Shown: positions 1 through 8,395 of the stretch, in pieces
Position numbering within the stretch: the first letter of the stretch is position 1
Layout of the letters: each line of letters opens with the position of its first letter
NCBI RefSeq assembly: GCF_008271695.1
Contig: NZ_VKKY01000001.1
Coordinates: 1,668,589-1,732,588 of the forward strand
Length of the DNA stretch: 64,000 nt
Direction of reading: 5' to 3'
Origin: Rufibacter hautae
GTDB lineage: Bacteria > Bacteroidota > Bacteroidia > Cytophagales > Hymenobacteraceae
Program-made: the position numbers and the translations under genes
The notes under the pieces: model-generated
Seen by the model: only the letters and a program-made list of their open reading frames with translations
Databases searched by the model: none
Told to the model about the DNA's origin: nothing

Positions 1-531
1 CCAGAGTATGTGTGGGTGTTCCTGAAGTATTTCATCCCAACGGTTTCGGTGGTGTTCATCATGCTGTTCCGGATCAGGCTGCTCCGGCTCTTCGCGTACC
101 TGTTGCAGAAGATTGAGAAGCCCCTGGCTAAGATTATCCCCATCACCTCCTACGCCACCAAGCGCCTCATCACCGATATCCGCTCGCAGGAGTTCGTCTT
201 CTTCACCCGCGGTGATAACATTGCCAACATCAACCAGGTCATGCGCTACATTATTGAGAACGAGCAAACCAGCCGCATCAAAATAGTGAACGTGCTGCGG
301 GAGGGCGAGGAACCGCCCAAAAAGCTGATGCACGAGGTGGAGGTGCTGGATCGGGCCTATCCTGAACTGGAGGTGGATTTTATTGTCATCAGAGGGCACT
401 TCGGGCCCGATCTTATCCAGGAGCTGTCTTCCAAGTGGCAAATCCCGAAAAACTTCATGTTCATCGGCTCGCCCGGAGACCGTTTCATCTACGGTTTGCA
501 GGAACTGGGCGGCGTGCGACTAGTAATTTAA
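1..531 (+). CDS. C-terminal part of APC-type amino acid permease (partial)
   Basis: The reading frame is open from the first base, so the gene begins outside the window. The visible part starts in a hydrophobic stretch (about residues 4-25, a last transmembrane helix) followed by basic residues and a soluble tail of about 130 residues ending GGVRLVI. In Bacteroidota this layout fits APC-family permeases with a cytoplasmic universal-stress-like tail. The transporter assignment is an inference from the tail and the single helix; substrate cannot be read. A strong terminator follows about 60 bp after the stop, so it ends its transcription unit. Confidence 0.5.
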   Translation, partial: PEYVWVFLKYFIPTVSVVFIMLFRIRLLRLFAYLLQKIEKPLAKIIPITSYATKRLITDIRSQEFVFFTRGDNIANINQVMRYIIENEQTSRIKIVNVLREGEEPPKKLMHEVEVLDRAYPELEVDFIVIRGHFGPDLIQELSSKWQIPKNFMFIGSPGDRFIYGLQELGGVRLVI

Positions 532-542
532 CCTAGGCTGGT

Positions 543-580
543 CGTTTTACGCCTGTTTTTCTGAATACAGGGTGAAAACA
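543..580. repeat. Intergenic palindrome, family A
   Basis: Imperfect palindrome starting CGTTTTACGCCTG, directly after the permease stop. Member of the dispersed hairpin family found at gene ends throughout this window. Confidence 0.6.
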
Positions 581-589
581 ACCCGCCAC

Positions 590-627
590 AAAAAGCCCGG
601 ACTGCCATGGAGCAGTCCGGGCTTTTT
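590..627 (+). terminator. Intrinsic terminator of the permease gene
   Basis: A perfect 16-bp stem (AAAAAGCCCGGACTGC and its reverse complement) with a 6-nt loop ends in a run of five T. The A-tract on the other side would let it work in both directions. Confidence 0.85.
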
Positions 628-633
628 GCCTTC

Positions 634-678
634 TTTCCTGAAAAGGCCCGCAAAACGTTTGTGGCCCTTTTCAGGAAA
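634..678. repeat. Intergenic palindrome, family A (extended arms)
   Basis: Arms TTTCCTGAAAAGGCC and GGCCCTTTTCAGGAAA pair with one bulged C. The CAAAACG core sits in the loop. It lies just upstream of the TolB-like gene. Confidence 0.6.
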
Positions 679-719
679 ATACCCTATCTTATTGGTAAAT
701 GGATAACCACCAACCCGAT

Positions 720-2252
720 ATGAAAAAGAACTCCTGCAGTATGCTTCTGTTTTGCACGGCTTTGTTTGCCCTCCTCCGTCTGCCCGCCTTCGCGCAGGTG
801 AAACCGGTGGGGGTGTTTGACAGCAGCAAAGACATTGGCAGCGTGCTTAAACCCGGCTCCGCTTCCTACAACCCCAAAACCCAGGAGTACACTATCGCCG
901 GCTCGGGCTACAACATCTGGTTTGACAAAGACGAGTTCCACTACCTTTACAAGCGCATGTCCGGGGATTTTATTCTGTATACCCACGCTAGGTTTGTGGG
1001 CGAAGGCGTGGACCCGCACCGGAAGGTAGGCTGGATGGTACGCAAAGACCTGGAAGGGAACTCTGCGCACATCAATGCCGTCGTGCACGGCGATGGCCTG
1101 ACCTCGCTGCAATACCGCAAAGCCAAAGGCGACAGCACCCAGGAAATCAAATCAAGCCTTACCGGTGCCGATGTGATCCAACTGGAGCGGAAAGGCAACA
1201 CCTTCACCATGCGGGTGGCAAAATTCGGGCAGCCGTTTGTCACACAGGAGGTGTCTAACCTGGACTTGGGCAAGGACATCTATGTTGGGCTGTTTGTAGG
1301 ATCGCATAACAAAGACGTGCTGGAGAAAGGAATCTTCCGGGATGTGCGCCTTACCGTGCCCGCACCGGATAACCTGGTGCAGTACCGCCAATACCTGGGC
1401 AGCAACCTGGAGATTCTGGACGTGGCCACCGGCAACCGCGAGACCATCTACACCTCGCCCAAGTCACTGCAAGCTCCTAACTGGACACCCAACGGCAAAA
1501 CCCTCATCTACAACAGCGATGGCCTCATGTACACCTTTGATCTGGCCAGCCGCAAGCCCAAACTGCTGAACACCGGCAACGTCAAGAACAACAACAATGA
1601 CCATGTGCTATCCTTCGGGGGCAAGATGCTGGGCCTGAGCAGCGGCGTGGAGGAACTGGGCGGCTCCATTATCTACACCGTGCCGGTCACCGGCGGAACT
1701 CCCAAACAGATCACACCGCGGGGCCCCTCCTACCTGCACGGCTGGTCACCCGATAACAAGACGCTGACCTTTACCGCCGAGCGTAACGGCGAGTACGACA
1801 TCTACACCGTCCCTGCTAACGGTGGCCCGGAGAAACGCCTGACCACCGCCAAAGGCCTGGACGACGGCTCTGAATACTCGCCAGACGGCAAATACATCTA
1901 CTTCAACTCCAACCGCACCGGCACCATGCAGATCTGGCGCATGAAACCCGATGGCACCGCCCAGGAACCCGTTACCAAAGGCGACTTCCATGACTGGTTT
2001 CCGCACGTGTCGCCGGATGGCAAGTGGCTGGTGTTTGTGTCTTTTTTGAAAGAAGAAGTGCAGTCCGGCGACCATCCGTTCTACAAACACGTGTACCTGC
2101 GCCTGATGCCCATCAGTGGCGGTGAGCCCAAGGTTATTGCGTACGTCTACGGCGGGCAAGGCACCATCAACACTCCTTCGTGGTCACCAGACAGCAAGAA
2201 AGTCGCGTTCATCAGCAACTCAGCCGATATAGCCGCAGTTCCGGTGAAGTAA
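720..2252 (+). CDS. TolB-like PD40 beta-propeller protein, secreted
   Basis: This 510-residue protein opens with a signal peptide (MKKNSCSMLL..., cleavage near AFA-Q). Residues about 30-215 resemble a concanavalin/DUF1349-like beta-sandwich. The second half is a beta-propeller with PD40/WD40-like blades marked by SPDGKYIYFNSN, SPDNKTLTFTAE, SPDGKWLVFVS and SPDSKKVAFISN. I chose the second ATG because it puts the basic n-region at the start; an ATG seven codons upstream is possible. Such proteins act in the periplasm, often as binding or scaffold modules. No enzyme motif is visible, so the specific role is unknown. It stands alone between two terminators. Confidence 0.8.
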   Translation: MKKNSCSMLLFCTALFALLRLPAFAQVKPVGVFDSSKDIGSVLKPGSASYNPKTQEYTIAGSGYNIWFDKDEFHYLYKRMSGDFILYTHARFVGEGVDPHRKVGWMVRKDLEGNSAHINAVVHGDGLTSLQYRKAKGDSTQEIKSSLTGADVIQLERKGNTFTMRVAKFGQPFVTQEVSNLDLGKDIYVGLFVGSHNKDVLEKGIFRDVRLTVPAPDNLVQYRQYLGSNLEILDVATGNRETIYTSPKSLQAPNWTPNGKTLIYNSDGLMYTFDLASRKPKLLNTGNVKNNNNDHVLSFGGKMLGLSSGVEELGGSIIYTVPVTGGTPKQITPRGPSYLHGWSPDNKTLTFTAERNGEYDIYTVPANGGPEKRLTTAKGLDDGSEYSPDGKYIYFNSNRTGTMQIWRMKPDGTAQEPVTKGDFHDWFPHVSPDGKWLVFVSFLKEEVQSGDHPFYKHVYLRLMPISGGEPKVIAYVYGGQGTINTPSWSPDSKKVAFISNSADIAAVPVK

Positions 2253-2394
2253 GGGTTGGGCAAGTATCACCTAGGAAAGAAATGCGTTTAGAGGCTAAAA
2301 TTGGCAAATGGCTTCAAAAACGTTTGGGCTGAAGTGTATGCGTTAGGAGAAACCCACATTATAAAAGCCGATTTACCAGTTTTCAGATAACACA

Positions 2395-2425
2395 AAATAG
2401 CCGCTCTTTTCAGGAGCGGCTATTT
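2395..2425. terminator. Bidirectional terminator between convergent genes
   Basis: A perfect 12-bp stem AAATAGCCGCTC with a 7-nt loop lies between the TolB-like gene and the convergent beta-barrel gene. Both strands end in T/A-rich flanks. Confidence 0.75.
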
Positions 2426-2449
2426 CTTTACGCTTAGACCCAAATGCCT

Positions 2450-3910
2450 TTAATCGTTGAAACGTTTTCTAATTTGTAGGTTGAACCCCAAGGTGTAGGG
2501 ACGTAACCCGAAAGGCTCCCTCGCTTTGAACGTGGAGCCCAAAAAGTAATTGAGACTTGGCATGAACATCACTTCTACCTTGTTGAACAGCATAAAATTA
2601 TACCCGGCCCCAATGAGCAGGTTATAGTTAGACTGCTCCAACAGGTTTTCCTTAGAAGGAAAGGTGATAGTCTCTTTCCATTCTCCGTTGATGAATTCCT
2701 GGGTCCGGCCCTTCACCAGCAGGTTCATCCCGCCTGCTACGCTCAGATTGAACCGGCTGCGCGGCTTCTCCAGAAAGAAATACGTCAGACCAACGCGCAG
2801 TCCTCCGTAGGCAAACGAACTCTTCAATTGGCGTTCATCTACGGCATAATAGGGTCTCAACACCTGGGTTCCATCTGGGGAAGTGCTGGCCACCACGGAG
2901 TCTATCTGCCCCGAGGAGTACGAATACGAAACGTTTTCCCGAAGCTTCATCAAAGATAGGCTGGTTTCCAGGTACAGGTTCCGTTTGAGCATCTTGCCAA
3001 AGTTCAGCCCAAATTCATAGCCCATCCGCTCGGTATCCAAGCCCTTCCTGCTGGCCACCTTGGAGATGTACACCTCATCTGCTGCCTCCGGTTTAAACGA
3101 CCTGAACGCATAACGAGGCGCCACCGTGAAGCCCAAAAACCAAGGCTTGCCTGGTTTCACTTTCTTCTCCTCGGCGGTAGCCGAAGAATCTGTCTTAGGC
3201 ACTTCCTGCTTGTCTACTGTTACCGGTTCTTGCAAGGAGTCTGCCACCATCACGCCCGTGCTGGCGGTGTCTACCGTTACCTGGGCCTGCCCTTCTACAG
3301 GGGCGGTCTCACTGCTCTTTACTGAGTCTTTTACTACCAGCCGCACATCCTTCGCTATGCTTGAGTTGCGTGCCTCACGGGTACTACGGGTGTCCTGCGG
3401 AATGGAATCTTTCGGGTTAACCAGCACCAGGATTTTTCCTGCCGGTACCGGAACAGGAATTGAAACACGTCTGCGGCTTCGTTTAACGTTCTGAGTTTCG
3501 CCGCCGGGTGTTTTCGGTTCGTTTTGCGTGATCTGCCTTAAAACGGGCTCATCGGTTCTGCTTGCGGTTCTGGACTCAGGGGCTACTGAACTGGAGCGTG
3601 CTTCAGATTTGGTTGAAGAAGGAGTCTGTTTTCGGGCTGATTTAGGGATTTCTGCTTCAATCTGGGGCTTCGGCTGCTCCTGTTGGGCAACTTGGGTGAG
3701 CTGTGTTTCTGGTTTGTTTTCCATGATGTAATACACACCGCCGGGCACTACCAGCAACAGCAAAGCTGCCAGAAAAAACCATCCCAGAGGCCGCCGTTTT
3801 TTGGGTGGCCTGATCTCCGCGGCTATCTTGCTCCAGCTTCCCACGGGAGGCTCTTCTTCCAGCCCCAGCATTTTGCGCCGTATCTCTTCTTGTTCTTTAT
3901 CCGTCAGCAT
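2450..3910 (-). CDS. Membrane-anchored outer-membrane beta-barrel protein, partner of ECF sigma factor
   Basis: The 486-residue protein starts with a short cytoplasmic segment carrying the motif PPVGSWSKIAAEI, as in anti-sigma-like partners of Bacteroidota ECF factors. A single transmembrane helix follows (about residues 42-62, WFFLAALLLLVV). Next come a long Ser/Thr/Pro/Lys-rich linker (about 70-250) and a PorT-like eight-stranded barrel domain (about 255-486). Its start overlaps the stop of the upstream sigma factor by 7 bp, so the two are co-translated. I infer that it controls or reports to that sigma factor. The combination of an inner-membrane helix with a barrel domain is unusual in general but recurrent in this phylum. 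Confidence 0.75.
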   Translation of the reverse strand: MLTDKEQEEIRRKMLGLEEEPPVGSWSKIAAEIRPPKKRRPLGWFFLAALLLLVVPGGVYYIMENKPETQLTQVAQQEQPKPQIEAEIPKSARKQTPSSTKSEARSSSVAPESRTASRTDEPVLRQITQNEPKTPGGETQNVKRSRRRVSIPVPVPAGKILVLVNPKDSIPQDTRSTREARNSSIAKDVRLVVKDSVKSSETAPVEGQAQVTVDTASTGVMVADSLQEPVTVDKQEVPKTDSSATAEEKKVKPGKPWFLGFTVAPRYAFRSFKPEAADEVYISKVASRKGLDTERMGYEFGLNFGKMLKRNLYLETSLSLMKLRENVSYSYSSGQIDSVVASTSPDGTQVLRPYYAVDERQLKSSFAYGGLRVGLTYFFLEKPRSRFNLSVAGGMNLLVKGRTQEFINGEWKETITFPSKENLLEQSNYNLLIGAGYNFMLFNKVEVMFMPSLNYFLGSTFKAREPFGLRPYTLGFNLQIRKRFND

Positions 3911-4446
3911 TGTTCAGAGATTGAGTGTTTTTGGAGCATCTTCTTAAGATAGCTTTTCGCCTTGGCCAGTTGTGACTTGGAGGTTCCTTCCGCAATCTGC
4001 AGCATGTCACCTATCTCACGGTGGTTGAAGCCTTCCACAATATACAGGTTAAAGACAAGGCGATAGCCTTCGGGCAGTTGGTTGATCAAACCCAGCAGTT
4101 CCTGGGCCGAAATGGTGCTAATGATATCATCATCGTTGGGGACAACTTCTTCTACCGTGCTGTAATCCAGCTGTTCCTGGTACTTCTTGTTTTTATGGTA
4201 ATGGTTGATGGCCGTATGCACGAAGATCTGGCGCATCCAGCCCTCAAAAGAACCTCCGTGGTAGGTGTTTATGTTCTTGAAGACCTTCACAAATGCTTCC
4301 TGGAAGATATCCTCGGCCTCAAACCTAGACTTGGTATAGCGCGTGCAGACCGCCATCATACGGCGGGAGTACAGCTGAAACAGCTTCTCCTGGAAAGCAG
4401 CTTTCTCCTGCTTACAACCCGCTATGATTTCTTCTTCTGTGGCCAC
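3904..4446 (-). CDS. RNA polymerase ECF sigma factor (sigma-70 family)
   Basis: This 180-residue protein has the two-domain ECF layout. Region 2 (about residues 20-85) contains EAEDIFQEAFVKVFKNI and the GSFEGWMRQIFVHTAINHY helix. Region 4 (about 120-172) contains LPEGYRLVFNLYIVEGFNHR followed by a helix-turn-helix (HREIGDMLQIAEGTSKSQLA). Family members direct RNA polymerase to a small regulon and are held in check by a co-encoded membrane protein. Here that is the overlapping downstream barrel-fused gene. The regulon cannot be read from this window. Confidence 0.92.
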   Translation of the reverse strand: MATEEEIIAGCKQEKAAFQEKLFQLYSRRMMAVCTRYTKSRFEAEDIFQEAFVKVFKNINTYHGGSFEGWMRQIFVHTAINHYHKNKKYQEQLDYSTVEEVVPNDDDIISTISAQELLGLINQLPEGYRLVFNLYIVEGFNHREIGDMLQIAEGTSKSQLAKAKSYLKKMLQKHSISEQC

Positions 4447-4551
4447 CTATTCGTTTCTTAACTGGCGAGACGCGCAATAGTATAATTCAATCTGGTATAT
4501 GATCTGGGGGGAATCTGCTGGAGGGTAGGTACTCTTAGGCAAAGAGCTTCT

Positions 4552-5253
4552 TTAATTGGCTTTTACCTTCACTTTCACTTGCATGTCTTCATACCTGTTA
4601 GAACCAATGTTTGCCCGGTAGGTGAAAGAATCATCTCCCACATAGTTCCGGTTGGGCGTGTAGATGAAGGTGACGCTCTTGTAAGAGGTACCACCGTAGT
4701 CATAAAACCGGAGGGTGCCATGCTGCGGTTGCACCACAATGGGGCCGTAAGAACTGCCATCGGCGCAAAAAAGGATATCGTTCGCGAATGGCTTGATCTC
4801 CTTAGGTGTATTCATGGTCGTTTCCAAGGAATCTTTCCCAAGTTTTGTGATACATCGGGATGGGTCCAGGCGTTCTTCAATGTGAAGCAAAATTTTCTCT
4901 GTTTTACAGATCTTATCGCTACATACAGTATAGGTCAGGCTGTCATCTCCTATATAGCCTTTCTCATATACATAACACATCTTTTTTTCTCCGTAGCAAT
5001 CTGAGGTCAGTTGACCACGGGCAGGTTGGCTGTACTTAATGGTCACCTCGGTTTTGATGCTGTCATTTACCAAAGGAGAAAGTATCAACTTCTCAAAAAC
5101 GCCACCCTCGCTGGTATACATTTCATCTGAGTAAATACTGAATTGTTGAAACGAGAGGGGCAGTTCATCTCCTACTTCCTGGTCACAGCTCCAACTGAAA
5201 AGACCCAGCACTAAAAGCAGAAGTGCGGAGGCGTGTGCGGTGTATTTTTTCAT
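4552..5253 (-). CDS. Lipoprotein with bacterial Ig-like/cadherin-like domains
   Basis: The chosen start gives MKKYTAHASALLLLVLGLFS then WSC, a lipoprotein signal with the lipobox cysteine near residue 25. Upstream in-frame codons would bury the signal. The 233-residue product holds two Ig-like repeats, each ending in a GDDSLTY or GDDSFTY motif, as in Ig-like/VCBS modules of surface proteins. It contains several cysteines (for example SDCYGEKKMC), suggesting disulphides outside the inner membrane. Function is probably structural or adhesive; no catalytic motif is visible. Confidence 0.75.
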   Translation of the reverse strand: MKKYTAHASALLLLVLGLFSWSCDQEVGDELPLSFQQFSIYSDEMYTSEGGVFEKLILSPLVNDSIKTEVTIKYSQPARGQLTSDCYGEKKMCYVYEKGYIGDDSLTYTVCSDKICKTEKILLHIEERLDPSRCITKLGKDSLETTMNTPKEIKPFANDILFCADGSSYGPIVVQPQHGTLRFYDYGGTSYKSVTFIYTPNRNYVGDDSFTYRANIGSNRYEDMQVKVKVKAN

Positions 5254-5748
5254 AACCATGGGTTTTGGGTTCTGCTGGTAAGACAGGTCCCCACGGTGAA
5301 CCGTTGCCTGAGTTAAAAATAAATATAAAAAATTATGAGGGAACTCGCTTATCCCCTTGTCTAAATAAAATAGCCCTAAAACAGTTTCCACCTGCAGGAG
5401 GCTTCCCAGGCCAATGAGCTACTTACAAGCTTGATGAAAAGCAACATTTCTTGGTTGAGTGTCTTGATGGGCTCCGCTGAAGCTTATGCAACCAGGATAA
5501 AAGCTTTTGCTTAAGCCGAAGCAGGCGCCTGCACAATAGCTCATATCTTCTGAGTTGCCTACCCAAGATCTATCTTCCTACACGATGTAAAAATTTTCAG
5601 AATTTTTTTCAGAGCCGGGCAACCGTTCCGTTTTCGGCCCTGTCTTACCCTCAGAACCGCGATTCCAACCCAGCCAATCAAACTCTTTTGTCTAAACCCT
5701 TTGGTAGTCCCTCATCAGGATTACAAAGAATCCTTATGTCTAATTTTT
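5254..5748. other. Divergent intergenic region, no gene seen
   Basis: AT-rich spacer between two lipoprotein genes transcribed away from each other. It should carry both promoters, but I could not find a convincing TAnnTTTG box on either strand. Confidence 0.5.
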
Positions 5749-7917
5749 ATGAAAAATTCACTCATCACCTTGCTTTCTGCGGCCTTAAAAGGAAGGCGCG
5801 CCTTATTTTTCACCCGTAAAGCAGGCCTTGTTTCAGGGACGGTCAAGACCCTGACCTTGCTTTTGATTGCCCTTTCCACCTTTCTGGTGAGTTGCCAGGA
5901 AGACGAAGAAGATGCCCCTGCCCCTATTATAGGGGTACTTACGGTAGACGCCGGAGCAGACCAGACGGTAGAGGTAGGCCAGACCGTTACCCTGGACGGC
6001 TCCAGCACCAAAGACAGCCGCAACGATTCCATTTCTTACAACTGGTCTTTGGTAACCAAACCCACCGGAAGTACTTCTGCCGTAACCAACCCCAAGAAGG
6101 TGAAACCTACCTTTGTGCCAGATGCTGCCGGCCAGTACAAGCTGGAATTAACCGTTTTCAGCAAAAACGGGCAGAAAAAGGACACCGTGCAGGTTACCGC
6201 CACTCCCAAATCAGACCCTAACAGCGCCACCATCCTGAGTACCGACATCCTGTCTGATCTTGTTCTGGAAGACAAGTTCACTGAACCCGGCAAAGCCGAT
6301 TACATCGTGACCAACCTCCTGCAGGTAAAGGCCCGGCTAACGGTGAAACCAGGCGTCATCATTGAATTTGACGCCGACAAAGGACTGGAAATACTTGGCC
6401 AGGGATCCTTGATCGCGAACGGCACCCCCAGCCAGACCATCACCTTCACCGGCAAACAGAAAGTAAGAGGCTTCTGGAAAGGCATTTTTGTGGGCAGCAA
6501 CGCGGAGATGCACCTGGTAGAAGTAACCTACGGCGGAAGCAGCGCGCAAAGGGAAATTGAGGTAAAAGCCAACGTAGGCGTGTGGGGCGATCATATCAGC
6601 GGGGCCAGCCTCAAAGCCACCAACTGTTCCTTCAACAATGCCAATGGCTACGGTCTAGCGGTACTGGGAAGCCTTGGCGCGTTCTACAATAACTCCTTCA
6701 ATGACAACAGCAAGCTGCCCCTGTACATAGTAGCCTCCCAGATCCATACCCTGGACACCGAGTCTAGATACAACGGAGCAGACAAAGGCATAGGCATTGC
6801 GGGCATAGTGCCGCAGTACATCACCAACGTTACCTGGCCCCTCATGAAAGATGGAACCAACTATGTGGCCGTGGGCGACCTTACCATGGAAGGTAGTGTA
6901 GCCATTGCGCCAGGCGTTACCATTGAGTTCATGAAAGGAGCTGGAATGTACGTAAGAGAGATGGGCTCCCTCAAAGCCATTGGAACCGCAGCCAAGAAAA
7001 TAACCTTTACCGGCCGCGCCAAAGTCAAAGGCTCCTGGAGAGGCATCGTGTTCAGATCCATGAACCAGACAAGTGAATTTGCTTATACCGAGGTGTCTTA
7101 CGGCGGCGAAACGAGTTACAACATTGGGGGCAAAGAATACCGAGGCAACCTCCTGCTCTGGGGCGACGCAAGCCTGCCCGGCTACGAAGGTGCCCTGACC
7201 ATCACCAACTCTTCTTTGACGAACAGTGCAGGGTACGGCATGGTGGTAGCGCCCGGCGGCGGATATCTCAATGATTTCAGGAGCAATACCTTCAGCCAGA
7301 ATGCGGGTGCCGCCATGTACGTAGACCCCAACCAAATCCACAAGATAGACACCGGCTCCAGGCTATATGACAACAACGGCTACAACGGCCTGGAAACCGA
7401 GGGCACCTTGAACAATGGAGACGAAGTGGAGTGGAACATCCCAATTGGAGGGTTGAGGGTCCACGTGGTAGGTGACCTGTTTGTAAAATCTGGCCTTAAA
7501 ATGCACTTTGACCCAAGAGGCTCCATTGGCCTCCAGTTCGATGACAACAAAGGCATGTTTATTCAGAACGGTGGCTACCTTATCGCCAAAGGCGCCCCAG
7601 GGACCGAGGTTTCCTTTACCGGCTTCCACCGTCAGAGCCAATTAGGGTACTGGAAAGGCATCACCTTTGAGAGCAACAGCCCATTGAATGAGCTGAACGA
7701 TGTGAATGTAAGTTACGCCGGGGCCAGCGGAGCCACCACCTTGAATAACACAAGCAACATCATGGTGAAAGGCTCCGCCAAGATCATCAACTGTGAAATC
7801 TACAACGGCTTGGGCTGGGGACTTTACGTCACCAGAGCGGGAACTGTCAACGCAGATGCTTCCAGCGGAAACTTTTTTGGAAACAACAAGCGGGGAGCGT
7901 ACCTGAAAGAAAAGTAA
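5749..7917 (+). CDS. Lipoprotein with PKD/REJ domain and three beta-helix modules
   Basis: This is a 722-residue surface protein. The start was chosen at MKNSLITLL; a long n-region leads to a hydrophobic stretch and lipobox STFLVSC near residue 48. Residues about 60-152 form a PKD/REJ-like Ig fold (VDAGADQTVEVGQTVTLDGS). Three related modules of about 170 residues then follow. Each has a PGV-IEF segment, a line such as GSLIANGTPSQTITFTG, a WKGI or WRGI turn, and a YGG or YAG end, as in right-handed parallel beta-helix repeats. Such proteins often bind or cleave polysaccharide, but no active-site set is evident. A strong terminator follows. Confidence 0.8.
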   Translation: MKNSLITLLSAALKGRRALFFTRKAGLVSGTVKTLTLLLIALSTFLVSCQEDEEDAPAPIIGVLTVDAGADQTVEVGQTVTLDGSSTKDSRNDSISYNWSLVTKPTGSTSAVTNPKKVKPTFVPDAAGQYKLELTVFSKNGQKKDTVQVTATPKSDPNSATILSTDILSDLVLEDKFTEPGKADYIVTNLLQVKARLTVKPGVIIEFDADKGLEILGQGSLIANGTPSQTITFTGKQKVRGFWKGIFVGSNAEMHLVEVTYGGSSAQREIEVKANVGVWGDHISGASLKATNCSFNNANGYGLAVLGSLGAFYNNSFNDNSKLPLYIVASQIHTLDTESRYNGADKGIGIAGIVPQYITNVTWPLMKDGTNYVAVGDLTMEGSVAIAPGVTIEFMKGAGMYVREMGSLKAIGTAAKKITFTGRAKVKGSWRGIVFRSMNQTSEFAYTEVSYGGETSYNIGGKEYRGNLLLWGDASLPGYEGALTITNSSLTNSAGYGMVVAPGGGYLNDFRSNTFSQNAGAAMYVDPNQIHKIDTGSRLYDNNGYNGLETEGTLNNGDEVEWNIPIGGLRVHVVGDLFVKSGLKMHFDPRGSIGLQFDDNKGMFIQNGGYLIAKGAPGTEVSFTGFHRQSQLGYWKGITFESNSPLNELNDVNVSYAGASGATTLNNTSNIMVKGSAKIINCEIYNGLGWGLYVTRAGTVNADASSGNFFGNNKRGAYLKEK

Positions 7918-7949
7918 GAAACCTTGGCATAAGGGAACATTCATCTAGA

Positions 7950-7986
7950 CGGCACCCCACGTAATTGTGGGGTGCCGTTCTTTTTA
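7950..7986 (+). terminator. Intrinsic terminator after PKD/beta-helix gene
   Basis: An 11-bp GC-rich stem (CGGCACCCCAC with GTGGGGTGCCG), a 6-nt loop and a following T-rich tract. Confidence 0.85.
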
Positions 7987-8113
7987 TTTCCCTTTTTGCA
8001 TCGTTTTCAGAAAACAAGCGACCTTCTTTTCCGTTGTAGGTAGTAACCATTGAGGAGGTCTTACACCTTGTAGAACAATGGTTTATGTAAAACACCGCTT
8101 GAATTAGGATGCC

Positions 8114-8320
8114 ATGGATGAAGATACCCACATCTTGCTGAGACAAGGTTGGCGCTGGAGCCTGAAACCCGTTTACTTCATGGGGTTCAATATCTCCTGG
8201 CTGGTGATGGAAGAGGTATTCATCAGTCCGTTTGACCACCAGAAATACCCTTTCACCGAAGCCATGCACCTGGCCCGGTTCTACCAGGCTTGGCTTAACC
8301 TCCAGAGAAAATTGAGCTGA
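8114..8320 (+). CDS. Small hypothetical protein
   Basis: A 68-residue ORF rich in aromatic residues, with segments LKPVYFMGFNISWLVMEEVF and FTEAMHLARFYQAWLN. It lies in its own space between a terminator and the promoter of the next gene and has no overlapping alternative. I do not recognise the family. Composition looks like a genuine small protein, but there is no motif, signal peptide or neighbour that gives it a role. Confidence 0.45.
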   Translation: MDEDTHILLRQGWRWSLKPVYFMGFNISWLVMEEVFISPFDHQKYPFTEAMHLARFYQAWLNLQRKLS

Positions 8321-8337
8321 CAAAAGAGCAACCGGCT

Positions 8338-8372
8338 TTGCATGGTGCTTCTGGGGCAATTGCATACTTTTG
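8338..8372 (+). promoter_or_regulatory. Bacteroidota-type promoter (TTG...TACTTTTG)
   Basis: A TACTTTTG -7 box and an upstream TTTG separated by about 24 bp, slightly longer than usual. The predicted transcription start falls downstream of an in-frame upstream ATG, which supports the later start used for the following gene. Confidence 0.5.
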
Positions 8373-8395
8373 CCTTTCTTAGCCCCTCTCTGGAT

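Noticed and set aside
8342-8395. N-terminal extension of the GNAT-fold gene
   Set aside because: The upstream ATG lies before the likely transcription start implied by the TACTTTTG box, and the extra residues look unlike the family.
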